DNA of 35,956 bases. Source: a virus. The notes beneath the pieces are model-generated. The model saw nothing but the letters and a program-made list of their open reading frames with translations, ran no database searches and was not told the origin of the DNA. The DNA is taken from the IMG/VR virus record IMGVR_UViG_3300035698_024727, positions 1 through 35,956 of that record. One strand, written 5' to 3'. Position 1 is the stretch's first letter. Each line of letters opens with the position of its first letter. Position numbers and translations under genes: made by a program. Of the stretch, positions 9,201 to 16,691 are shown one piece after another.

Positions 9201-12200
9201 ATTTTAACAAGAAGCTTTAACAGCCCTCCTGAAAGACCATTGAATTCAACAATAGCATTCGAAGATGCATTAAAAATACTGATGAAATTTTTCATCATTT
9301 CAACTACTGGAACTAATCCATTTTTAAGAAGTATTTCAATTTTCGTGGCTGCAATTCCTGCTTGATCAGCAATATTATCAAGTCTCATTTTTCTCATTGC
9401 AGCAGCAGCACCTTCTGCACTATTTTCAAGATCAAGAGTGTATTCATTCAACTCATCCATATACTGAATAAGAACCAACATTGGCTCAGCGCCACGAAGT
9501 CCAAGGCGAGAAAAGATTTTGTTTAAGTCGTTAACTGTCCATGCATTCTTTTTCATTTGAGCATTCATGTCTTTTAAGATCTTCATGAAATCAAGAGGCT
9601 TAGACATGTCAATTTTTATATTAAAAGCTTCTTCCCACTTAGGAGCCTCTTTCGCTATGCGAGAAAGAACAACACGCATTCCTCTACCAGCAGCACCCGC
9701 CTTAATTAAATGATCATGAAGTGTGGCTAAAATACCAAGCTGCTGAGTCAAGGAAATATTAGCAACTTTAGCAGATTGGGCCATAAACTTCAAGCCATCT
9801 CGAATCTGAATCATTTCAGCCTGATGAGCATCAAATGTCCTAACTAATAAATCATTAATCTTTTGAAATTTTTCAGTAAGAGAGGCAGATTCAACAAGCT
9901 TGGAATTGTAATCGCTAAATGTATTTGAAATAGTCTTAACTACTCCATCAACTTTAACAATTTGATCTCCAAAATTATTGTAAAGACCCGCGACTAAATT
10001 AGTAATGTTCTCCATATCAGCTTCAGTGCCGACGATATTATCCATCGTAGAATCCAAAGCAGCAAGAGATTCATTAAGCTGTAACCCTGCAGAACCTAAT
10101 TGATAAAGAGCTTCACCAACTTCTTCTGCAGAAGATCCTAATTTCATTCGCATTCTATCAACAGCTTTTGTTAGGTAATCTTGCATTTCTGCAGTTGTCT
10201 TTGTTTCGTCCCTAATAGTTCTCATTGCTCTTGCAACAGCAGTTTCAGTTTCAGCAACTGAATCAAGTGCCTTCTTAAACCTGTCAAGCGTGCCGAAGAT
10301 CAAAACAAATCCTGCCATCCATGCAGCCTGACTAATAATCATATTAGCAAACCCAGATGAACTAAGTCTACTCATTGCTCTGTTCGTATCTCCTACTTTT
10401 TGTTCAGCTTGCTGAAGTTGATTATTAAGAACTGCAAAATTCGCTTGGGCAATTCTTGCATCCGCAGAAAGGATTTTAAGCTTCGTATCTAAATGAGTAA
10501 ATCCTTTGCTTGCACCTCTTCCAGCAGCTTGCATAATTGCCATTCTTCTAGCAACAGTTTCAATAGCTGCACTATGAGCAATTACAGCAGCTCTTGCATT
10601 TTCAACTTTCTTTCGAAGAATAGATTGAGAATTTGCCAAATATGTAGAAGCAATTACTAATTCTCTTTCTTTCATAGCAAGAGATGAAATTGTATTATTT
10701 AAATCACCCATCACTTGCTTCGTAAACTTAGCTGCATCACTAAAAACCATAAGTGACATCGCTGCTTTTTGAGCTGATAAAGCCAATGTCGTGAGTTTAT
10801 GTCCTGGAACAGCAAGTATCGCTCCGGTTTCTTTAAGGACAGCATTTGCATATTCCATTGCTTCTGAAAGAGAAATCACACCTCTTCTAGCTAAACGATT
10901 AGCAGCGTTAAATTCTCCGTATGCCTTTCCAAAGCTAGAAACTCTCGCTTGAGTTTTTTCCAACACAGAAATGTATGCTGCATTTCCAGTAACAGATTCA
11001 GACCATACCTTGAAATTGATTCTTCCAAACTTGAGAAGAGTATTCTCCATTGCTCTAATGGATTCTCTTTGACCAGCTTCTAATTTTTCATATGTAATTC
11101 CAAGTTTTTTAAGGTCCGCAACGGATCTTTCGACAGCTTTCTTAATGGCCGTAGATATGCCATTAACTGTTCCGGCTCCTGTCTTTCCTTTTCCAAGAGC
11201 CATCATGCTCTTATTAACTGTTTCTCGCAACTTAACAAATTGCTTAGCTATTGACTGTAAGCTTTCATTCGTTTCACTTTCAAGTCTTTCTGCGTCTGTA
11301 ACTAGCGTCTTAAAAGAAGCTCCCGTGTTCCTAGAAGCACTCGCTATTTTGTTAAACCTATCTTCCATTCCTTTCATGGCCCATGCAGCTTCATTCATTT
11401 TCTTTATTTCGCCATGGACTCTGCTGATTTCTTGACCTGCTAATCTAATCTTATAGATCATTTCCTTGGTGACACCAAAGCTGGTAGCAAGCTTGTCGCC
11501 ACTTAATTCTCTAAACTTAACTGTGAGCTTATCCAGTTCTCGAAGGTAAAGTTTTGAGCTTTGGATTGACTTTTCAAAATTGCCAATACCTTTAGCTTCA
11601 GAAAGAGTCTGAATCTTCCTTAATGCATTTTCAAACTTAGACATCACTTTAATACTTTTATCAGCAGCAACGGAAACATCAAAATAGTCATTGGCAAGTT
11701 GATCCAGCCCAGATTCTCTTCTGTTATATGCTTGGACTTTGGCAAGTTTCTGTTGAGCCTCAAAAAGCTTCTTAGAAGCTTCAGTAGCCACAACCAGAGC
11801 AAGTCCTTGGCTCTCTAAAGATAGAATCATCTTTTGAGAAGAAGCAATCATTACTCCATTTGCATCAGCTAATCTAATAATTGATGTAGCAGCATTCTTG
11901 CTGAATTCTGCAACTAAACTTTCAGATTCAGCAGTCAAAAGAAGCTGTTGATTTCCTCTTTCAAGCAAAAGCTGCATTTTCTTTATAGGCGGAGATACTC
12001 TTTGGAGCGACTTGGAAAGAATAACTGTTTGGCGGGCTAATTCTTTTTGCTGATTAGATGTGTCTAAAAGAACTGAAGCAAGTCTTACATTATTTCCTGA
12101 TAATTCTTTATAGTACGCAGAAGTTTTATATAAAGCTTGATTAAACTGAGTTACAGATGCATTAGCTATCTTAACATTATTTGATATATCCAACAAGCCT

Positions 12201-12532
12201 CTTGCAAGATGGCCTGTCATGTCAGATGTATGCTTTCCTTGCTTTATTAAATCTCCGAGAAGCTTAATGGTTTTTTTAGTCATCCCTTGAAGGTTTATTT
12301 GTGACTTCCCAGCTTTTCCTAATCCACCCAGAGACTTAGCAACGCTATCGATCTCATTCTTTAATCCTTCAGTTGATTTTTTGGTGGAATTAAAGCCCTG
12401 ATTAATGCCTTTGACAGTTTTCTTAACTTCACTATGAATTTTTTGAACCTGATTAGTGAGAGCTTTAGCTTCAGCATTATTTCGCTCAACCCTTAACCTC
12501 ATTATCACATCCATATATCTGTCATCAGCCAT
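6263..12532 (-). CDS. Tail tape measure protein, 2089 aa
   Basis: It sets tail length and is ejected at infection. The first 750 residues are long helical, coiled-coil-like sequence. At about residues 754-1090 lies a TP901-type core: ETETAVARAMRTIRDETKTT, then SSAEEVGEALYQLGSAGLQL and a GRGMRVVLSRIAKEAPKW segment. Hydrophobic stretches occur near residue 1111 (GGGIIALGLAFRNLGAVASW) and 1221 (SIAFAGIFIAIISLITYMTK). More coiled coil follows, and a C-terminal part near 1930 has GGFVPARVSHGEGYIPPN, common in tape measures. No lysozyme or peptidase domain was seen. By the usual 0.15 nm per residue, the length would fit a tail near 0.3 micrometres. The gene follows the chaperone-position genes, as expected. 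Confidence 0.95.
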   Translation of the reverse strand: MADDRYMDVIMRLRVERNNAEAKALTNQVQKIHSEVKKTVKGINQGFNSTKKSTEGLKNEIDSVAKSLGGLGKAGKSQINLQGMTKKTIKLLGDLIKQGKHTSDMTGHLARGLLDISNNVKIANASVTQFNQALYKTSAYYKELSGNNVRLASVLLDTSNQQKELARQTVILSKSLQRVSPPIKKMQLLLERGNQQLLLTAESESLVAEFSKNAATSIIRLADANGVMIASSQKMILSLESQGLALVVATEASKKLFEAQQKLAKVQAYNRRESGLDQLANDYFDVSVAADKSIKVMSKFENALRKIQTLSEAKGIGNFEKSIQSSKLYLRELDKLTVKFRELSGDKLATSFGVTKEMIYKIRLAGQEISRVHGEIKKMNEAAWAMKGMEDRFNKIASASRNTGASFKTLVTDAERLESETNESLQSIAKQFVKLRETVNKSMMALGKGKTGAGTVNGISTAIKKAVERSVADLKKLGITYEKLEAGQRESIRAMENTLLKFGRINFKVWSESVTGNAAYISVLEKTQARVSSFGKAYGEFNAANRLARRGVISLSEAMEYANAVLKETGAILAVPGHKLTTLALSAQKAAMSLMVFSDAAKFTKQVMGDLNNTISSLAMKERELVIASTYLANSQSILRKKVENARAAVIAHSAAIETVARRMAIMQAAGRGASKGFTHLDTKLKILSADARIAQANFAVLNNQLQQAEQKVGDTNRAMSRLSSSGFANMIISQAAWMAGFVLIFGTLDRFKKALDSVAETETAVARAMRTIRDETKTTAEMQDYLTKAVDRMRMKLGSSAEEVGEALYQLGSAGLQLNESLAALDSTMDNIVGTEADMENITNLVAGLYNNFGDQIVKVDGVVKTISNTFSDYNSKLVESASLTEKFQKINDLLVRTFDAHQAEMIQIRDGLKFMAQSAKVANISLTQQLGILATLHDHLIKAGAAGRGMRVVLSRIAKEAPKWEEAFNIKIDMSKPLDFMKILKDMNAQMKKNAWTVNDLNKIFSRLGLRGAEPMLVLIQYMDELNEYTLDLENSAEGAAAAMRKMRLDNIADQAGIAATKIEILLKNGLVPVVEMMKNFISIFNASSNAIVEFNGLSGGLLKLLVKIVGSGGGIIALGLAFRNLGAVASWIINVFSRMGSSVADFGRQTLEVEEKTGKLGKAYGKLKTNMGEVTTAFKAGQVSQEAANASIGKSIPIMSKAGSVVNGLKNAFMALSGVLKSIAFAGIFIAIISLITYMTKWEERLRDQIKTLKGEMVAIKQSTEAFKKLREEIDAASESSDGWQNSLLDVSNVLAITISETSDFTETIEKLSLRLKEYQVIQEEALKAKKVQLLRAEFQLMREQMKDIVKETTLWEKVVSSLSLTEAWNKMKEAMEASQIAFGGTANYIEKETIEINNQLGRARESVERLTAALKTPNLPRDLIKQLIKFKDAAEKSIPALLRRAEAIRKMKLELDALVTSEIVAGNAIKVVSQSIEDKMKRHEELTLTLGEVIARMKELKKEQYEITDQIKEEMVAVGKLVKTRDRLVKSIEKNEQLYKKNKAAILDSIKSYKEYSEALKEAKGPIDENGKATQAMSITVARVAATMERANRSKSITKFSEDVKSLTSRLYSFNRAADPARFNKLLQEIKKLNTEGSGAIRELETYVNSLRIKLLGLQDVKINISVTGAAKQLSLAEKKTQLFMDKLNRLRDAGKKTGYELEKAKRDVVNSIKDEIVEIEKLKGIHEAAASAANASAAADLAKAKEAKTTAGDKVKLTEQALAKMQKERTAYEGIEKAVEDRYNKEKAKIAAAAADKDKYTTGEQRRLDRLDTAYKKTIDGLKIKFDDVDAKIANTAGTLGTRISEQIRNLDTILVAAKASIAELQTAAGTGINLTYSSLEEAKAKADELKKVIDALTNQPHTLNIKVKVTGDKIPKKVYQGGAIGLAQGGFVPARVSHGEGYIPPNIAQNNMAALNRLNAGGTTSAIPEMVSTFNGRRGVDKISTYLPVGSYVISKKGMDAYERSSNQGAQTFQSGGDVEAPVATTAGSVVETPASEEGANYGSITIVVEKEGRRKEFPVTGQASVLRGLREELEQERLTRLN

Positions 12533-12546
12533 GTTGGAATCTCCAC

Positions 12547-12990
12547 CTATTTAGTTTCTTTAGGTTGCATTTGGTTTTCGGATACTGCTCTCTCAGAAAC
12601 AACAAAATTCCTTATTTCAAAATATAACATACTTTCTTCAAACAAAGTTTTCCCGGTTGGTAACACCCCTGTTTCTTCTGACCAATCAACGAGCTGAATT
12701 AAAAATACTGCTCGCGGGCTTATCATTGACTTAGGGCATCCGGGCGTCCTATATTCCCCTAGCTGAAACTCGGACTTGTTACTCTTCCATCGTACCTTAC
12801 TGCCACAGGTGGGGCAACCAAATCCCGATCCTTTACGCTTCCTCTCGAGGTCCTCAAATGGTATCGGGCCGCACGTTGGGCATATACCTTTCTGTATCCA
12901 CCCACAGTTACGGTCCTCTTTGAGGTTTCTAGTTGTCTCGCAAACTTCACAATCAAAAGAATCAACTTGCTTAATATATTGTAGAGCCAC
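12547..12990 (-). CDS. Zinc-ribbon protein in the second tail-chaperone position, 147 aa
   Basis: The start used is a GTG at 12990 with AGGTGG just upstream. Residues 14-60 carry CEVCETTRN, CGWIQKGICPTCG and CPTCGSKVRW, giving paired CxxC motifs that should bind zinc. The second half (FLIQLVDWSEETGVLPTGKT) reads like the helical end of proteins often found between tail assembly chaperone and tape measure. The same frame stays open upstream to 13038, giving LIEELRLAIRWGVALQYIKQ, a convincing amphipathic helix. The real product may therefore start further upstream (CTG at 13026 overlapping the chaperone TGA) or arise by a -1 shift from the chaperone gene. No standard slippery heptamer was seen. 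A role in tail assembly is inferred from position. Confidence 0.6.
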   Translation of the reverse strand: MALQYIKQVDSFDCEVCETTRNLKEDRNCGWIQKGICPTCGPIPFEDLERKRKGSGFGCPTCGSKVRWKSNKSEFQLGEYRTPGCPKSMISPRAVFLIQLVDWSEETGVLPTGKTLFEESMLYFEIRNFVVSERAVSENQMQPKETK

Positions 12991-13022
12991 GCCCCACCTG
13001 ATAGCGAGACGCAGCTCTTCTA

Positions 13023-13430
13023 TCAGTCCGAGTCTGCGCTACTTGACCCACGAATATAATCAGCAATTTCGCCTCGCCTCTCAGTGGGGATCTTGTTCAG
13101 ATTACGATCCATAACTGCAGAAGCTTTTTGTTTGCTGAGGCCCGAAGGATCTTCCCAATCAACTTCTGTTTCTTCATCATAAAAAAAGTTTTTCCAACCC
13201 ACCAATCCTTGTCGCAGAATTTCAATTTCCTGCGTACCCGCCCGGAGCAGTTCCTCTCTTTTGTTGCCAAATCCTTTTGCAGTATACACTTGATCAGTGA
13301 TTCGTGCTGACATATTCACATCCAGGAACTTACACAGAAAAACGAGGCGTTCATCGGCAGGAACATCTTCCTGTCCCGGAGGTTCAAACTCGTTTACTTC
13401 GTTAGCCCGTAATCCATAAATTTTTCCCAT
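13023..13430 (-). CDS. Tail assembly chaperone, 135 aa
   Basis: I start at ATG 13430 (MGKIYGLRANEVNEF), with AAGGAG seven bases upstream. ERLVFLCKFLDVNMS is followed by EIEILRQGLVGWKNFFYDEE, the 'GLvGWkN' motif frequent in siphophage tail assembly chaperones. The tail rich in Asp/Ser (SSSADSD) ends the gene. Such chaperones bind the tape measure and guide tube polymerisation. The location between tail tube and tape measure is classical. The frame stays open upstream to a GTG at 13664 that also has a strong ribosome site, which would add 78 mostly hydrophobic and basic residues. I cannot tell whether that longer form is made. Confidence 0.7.
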   Translation of the reverse strand: MGKIYGLRANEVNEFEPPGQEDVPADERLVFLCKFLDVNMSARITDQVYTAKGFGNKREELLRAGTQEIEILRQGLVGWKNFFYDEETEVDWEDPSGLSKQKASAVMDRNLNKIPTERRGEIADYIRGSSSADSD

Positions 13431-13664
13431 GCTAAAATCTCCTTTCAAAAAAAGTGAAGAGAATAAATGGTTTAAAAGACTTATTGCTCCTGCTTTCCAA
13501 CTTCTATGTGATCTTTTATAAATTCTGTAAAGCGCAGGAGTAATAAAGCCTTTCTCAAAAATGACCCACCCTAAAAACTTCCCTATACGATAATGAAACA
13601 TAATCAATTCCATATAGGGAGTCCAAAACAATAACATAATACTGCGCTGAATTTTTCTTACCAC
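13431..13664 (-). other. In-frame upstream extension of the chaperone with its own ribosome site
   Basis: GTG at 13664 is preceded by AAAGGAGGAACT, as good a ribosome site as any in the window. The frame runs without a stop through 78 residues (VRKIQRSIMLLFWTPYMELI, then GKFLGWVIFEKGFITPALYR) into the chaperone at 13430. The stretch is hydrophobic with basic residues. A chaperone with an N-terminal extension of this type is unexpected. It may make a longer isoform, or the stretch may be a leader that happens to stay in frame. Confidence 0.4.
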
Positions 13665-13691
13665 AGTTCCTCCTTTCCAATGAAGAGGATA

Positions 13692-13720
13692 GGGGGGAGG
13701 GGGTTTATATACCTCCCCCC
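13692..13720 (-). promoter_or_regulatory. GC-rich RNA hairpin between tail tube and chaperone genes
   Basis: GGGGGGAGG at 13692-13700 pairs perfectly with CCTCCCCCC at 13712-13720 around an 11-base AT-rich loop. No run of U follows on the transcribed minus strand, so it is not a classical intrinsic terminator. It may limit read-through or protect the 3' end of the abundant tail-tube message. Confidence 0.6.
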
Positions 13721-13738
13721 CGTTAGTGGTGGCTAGGG

Positions 13739-15721
13739 CTAAACATAAGGAACATTCGATACAATAGTCACCCTCATCTCCGGAATATCATTCACATCAT
13801 CGTACAGGGCGATGTAAGGAAAGTCCGTAAGGATAATGCTATCATCAGCATTCGTAGGCGTTGTTCCATTAAACTCAACATTCGGCTGGAGGACAGTCAA
13901 TTGGTACTGCGTAGCACTGTTCCCTAGAGCAGTGGTACTAATGTACGAACTGGAGGTAAACACCATCGACACGCTGACTGCTGTTCCATTTATAAACTTC
14001 CGGTACAGATCCAAGTCATCAAATTCAACATTGACGGACCCTTCCATATTCCTCTTCTGCTCAGGAAGTTTGGCTCTTGTGCGATGACCAAGATGATACT
14101 TATCACCATAAAGGTTATTGTTGATGGTACAATTCCACCCCATGATATCAGAAGCAGCACCATCAAGAGAAAGAACGCCCTCGTATCCGGAGAAAGCATC
14201 GATCGTGGGATAGGAAGCAGAGGTTGAAGCTTTAATGGTTTCAAAATACCATTCGTCATCAGAAATCAGAGCAGTGTTATCAGGAAAGAAAACAGTAAAC
14301 CCGGAATCAACATTTGCTCCAGTTCTAACCTCGGTAGCAAGTGTAGCCGATGTAGTTGCGAGGTTGGCATAAGACCCCCCCGCCGTTTTCTTAAACTCAA
14401 GAGTTGCTGTGCCGGGAACACCCCCGGTGATGACTTTAACATAGAACCTTACAGAATCTCCTCCATCAGACCCAATGTAATCACCCCATGTAACCGGAGC
14501 CGATGTAGTAAGAGTTGTATCGAAATTAAAGATTACATATGTCGTAGGCGTAATGTCTGTAGCGATGATGGTAAGAAGATTAACGGTACTTGCATTCGGA
14601 GAAGCATAATCCTGAATCTGGCAATCAATGTACGACAGATTATCAAGATAGGTAACAAGTCCGCCTAGTTTTTGAAGGTTATGAACGATCCCAGTATCAG
14701 GATCAACATACGGCTCGCTGATATTATGAACGATATCTTCTGTCGTTCCATCTATGGCGAGAATAATTGTGTTTTCGGAATTGTCAATTGCAAGAGTCGC
14801 ATTTGACTGTTCACCAATGTACCTAATCTTGAAAGCATTTTTTGCATTGCCCGTATTCGTAGACAAAGCATTGGGAGTTCCAGCAGTAGTTCCACCTTTA
14901 GCCATAAAGGTAAAGCCACCCATGAAGAACCCTCCAGTTTCTGCTGTAAGCTCAGCTTGATCAACTTTTGATCCAGCATAAGTAAATGCAGCAATATCAC
15001 GACCCATCTCAATAGACATCCCCGAAGGAAGTCTCGCCCCACCTTGAATCTGGTGAGAAAAGCATCCCCATTCCGTACCAACAACCCAAAGACTGTTCGG
15101 GGTATTGAGTAGGTCAATTGTATCAAGTTCTTGCAAGCAATTACTGTCATCAGTTGCCAACAGATAGTCACTTGCATGAATGGTCGTTTGTCTTACTCCT
15201 TGCTGAAACTGATAAGGACTGTACGCAGCAAGGTTCGCATGAGCATTGATCCCGGCCATCACTTCGCCAATCGTATCATATGACACATTGGTGAGATCAA
15301 GGGTTAAGGTTGCGCCGTCAACAAGAGTTACAGAAAGCTCTGTTGCTACTCCAGCAGTATGTGTGATTGTAAGATCACACGTTGTTTCGTCGGGATTCGT
15401 GCTTTCAATAACAAAAGCATTATCGAGTCGAGTAGATGCAACGGCTCCAAGAGCATGCTTAAACCATGTCTCGAACCCTCTTGGACCAACCTCAACTTCT
15501 GTGGGACCTCCCGCTGATTCAACTCCAGTAATTCTTTTATGGACAGCTCGGTCAGCACGGAGCGCACCGGAAACCAATGCTCCGATGTCAGAAACGACAC
15601 CTTCGCTATTAATCTCCACGAAGTTATCCGGGGTCTGCTGCGTACACCCCCAAGCTCCTTCCTCCGCAAAACCAAGTTGACCTCTAGCTCCAATTGCAGG
15701 ACCTACATATAATGCACACAT
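13739..15721 (-). CDS. Major tail tube protein with inserted domains, 660 aa
   Basis: It begins MCALYVGPAIGARGQLGFAE and shows features common to siphophage tail-tube proteins: RITGVESAGG with RGFETWFKHALGAV near residue 80, and, near the C-terminus, GHRTRAKLPEQKRNMEGSVN, LDLYRKFINGTAVSVSMVF and FPYIALYDDV. The middle, about residues 100-480, is unusually long and beta-rich, with several Ig-like or decoration-type stretches (ATLTLDLTNVSYDTIGEVMA, NATLAIDNSENTIILAIDGT). The length is well above the 150-400 residues common for tube proteins, suggesting surface-exposed insertions. Its ribosome site (GGAGGGATAA) lies within the 3' end of the upstream homing endonuclease gene. Its first codons share a 13-base repeat with the sequence in front of that gene. 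Confidence 0.82.
   Translation of the reverse strand: MCALYVGPAIGARGQLGFAEEGAWGCTQQTPDNFVEINSEGVVSDIGALVSGALRADRAVHKRITGVESAGGPTEVEVGPRGFETWFKHALGAVASTRLDNAFVIESTNPDETTCDLTITHTAGVATELSVTLVDGATLTLDLTNVSYDTIGEVMAGINAHANLAAYSPYQFQQGVRQTTIHASDYLLATDDSNCLQELDTIDLLNTPNSLWVVGTEWGCFSHQIQGGARLPSGMSIEMGRDIAAFTYAGSKVDQAELTAETGGFFMGGFTFMAKGGTTAGTPNALSTNTGNAKNAFKIRYIGEQSNATLAIDNSENTIILAIDGTTEDIVHNISEPYVDPDTGIVHNLQKLGGLVTYLDNLSYIDCQIQDYASPNASTVNLLTIIATDITPTTYVIFNFDTTLTTSAPVTWGDYIGSDGGDSVRFYVKVITGGVPGTATLEFKKTAGGSYANLATTSATLATEVRTGANVDSGFTVFFPDNTALISDDEWYFETIKASTSASYPTIDAFSGYEGVLSLDGAASDIMGWNCTINNNLYGDKYHLGHRTRAKLPEQKRNMEGSVNVEFDDLDLYRKFINGTAVSVSMVFTSSSYISTTALGNSATQYQLTVLQPNVEFNGTTPTNADDSIILTDFPYIALYDDVNDIPEMRVTIVSNVPYV
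15697..15709. repeat. 13-base direct repeat, copy within the tail-tube start
   Basis: CAGGACCTACATA is identical to 16575-16587. On the minus strand it encodes Tyr-Val-Gly-Pro in the first codons of the tail tube. The two copies flank the homing endonuclease gene. Confidence 0.75.
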
Positions 15722-15727
15722 AAGTTG

Positions 15728-16561
15728 TTATCCCTCCATCTTATGAATAGGAATCTTACACATTCCAACTTTAGAAATGTCTGTACTTCCATGCTTAGAA
15801 GTTAATATCGAAAAATCAATATCTTCATTTTTGCAAAATTTCTTTGCAGCTTTAAATTTTGCTTTATTCATTTTTGCATTAATGAAGTTTCTAGGTTTAA
15901 CTTCCATCAATTCTTGAGAATCATCTGTATATGTTACAAGAATATCTGGAATGTAATGTCTCTTCTTTCCATCAATAGAATACTTAATGGCAAATGGTTC
16001 AACTTCATAAAAAGCCACTTTACTTAGTTGTTCCAATATTTGATAAGCATAGAGCTCATAAGAGGAGCGATAAGAAACATATTCTCCATTTTTCTGAGAA
16101 TAAAATTCTCCTTGATAATGCTTATTGCGATTAACGGATCTCCTACCTTCCGCATACGCCTTTGCAAGTCCTTCTGAAACTCGTTCCTTATGTTCGTCCG
16201 TTAGATGCGTTTCTACTTGAGCTTTTCTTATAACTTCTTTTGTTTCATCAAGATGTGATTTACCATAAAAGGGATTACCAGAGCTCTTGCGATGCGAAGA
16301 CCAAAGAGCACTAAGCTCAGGAGAAGTTTTTTTTCCTTTATGAACTTTACTCATTGCTTTTTTCATTTTCTTAGCCTTCTTTTTACCATGAACTTCTTCC
16401 CAGGTTTTTCCCTTAAGGCTCCTTAAGTATTTCGCCCCATTCTCGTAAGTCTTAAGATATTTTATGTGATGATTATGAATAAATCTTTGACCAGGAAGCC
16501 GTACTCTTTTTTTGCATCCACATTCACAAAAATCACATTCGGATTTGACAAATTTTGTCAT
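15728..16561 (-). CDS. Homing endonuclease with NUMOD3-like and TnsA-like PD-(D/E)XK domain, 277 aa
   Basis: The N-terminus has a Cys cluster CDFCECGCKKRVRLPGQ and RFIHNHHIK, seen in many phage homing endonucleases. A basic linker follows (EEVHGKKKAKKMKKAMSKV) and NPFYGKSHLDET, NUMOD3-like. Residues from about 165 form a TnsA/PD-(D/E)XK nuclease: YRSSYELYAYQILEQL with its Glu, then GKKRHYIPDILVTYTD with the catalytic Asp and QELMEVKPRN with the E-x-K pair. It would cut an uninserted tail-tube locus. The ATG overlaps the stop of a 12-codon tail-tube fragment (ATGA), and the gene ends just six bases before the intact tube gene. Confidence 0.85.
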   Translation of the reverse strand: MTKFVKSECDFCECGCKKRVRLPGQRFIHNHHIKYLKTYENGAKYLRSLKGKTWEEVHGKKKAKKMKKAMSKVHKGKKTSPELSALWSSHRKSSGNPFYGKSHLDETKEVIRKAQVETHLTDEHKERVSEGLAKAYAEGRRSVNRNKHYQGEFYSQKNGEYVSYRSSYELYAYQILEQLSKVAFYEVEPFAIKYSIDGKKRHYIPDILVTYTDDSQELMEVKPRNFINAKMNKAKFKAAKKFCKNEDIDFSILTSKHGSTDISKVGMCKIPIHKMEG

Positions 16562-16596
16562 TTCAAAAAACCTTCAGGACCTACATAGAGAGTCAT
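16558..16596 (-). pseudogene. Remnant 5' end of the tail-tube gene (12 codons)
   Basis: An ATG preceded by GGAAGGAG opens MTLYVGPEGFLK and stops at the TGA that overlaps the homing endonuclease ATG. The first residues match the start of the tail tube (MCALYVGP). A 13-base DNA match underlies the shared YVGP. It looks like a severed or duplicated tube start, now acting as the leader peptide for the endonuclease. Confidence 0.6.
16575..16587. repeat. 13-base direct repeat, copy upstream of the homing endonuclease
   Basis: CAGGACCTACATA is identical to 15697-15709 and lies within the 12-codon tail-tube remnant. Confidence 0.75.
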
Positions 16597-16691
16597 AAAA
16601 CTCACATCTCCTTCCTTAAAATAGGAAAGTAATTAACTACAGTAAGTGTTTCTTATCCAAACGATAAAAGGATCCTACCATCCTCTTATTT

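Noticed and set aside
13692-13720. Hairpin called as an intrinsic terminator
   Set aside because: The stem is followed by CTATCCTCTTC rather than a U run on the transcribed strand, so I list it as a regulatory hairpin only.
15246-15680. Plus-strand Thr/Ser/Pro-rich frame inside the tail-tube gene
   Set aside because: It runs antisense to a supported structural gene with no own context.
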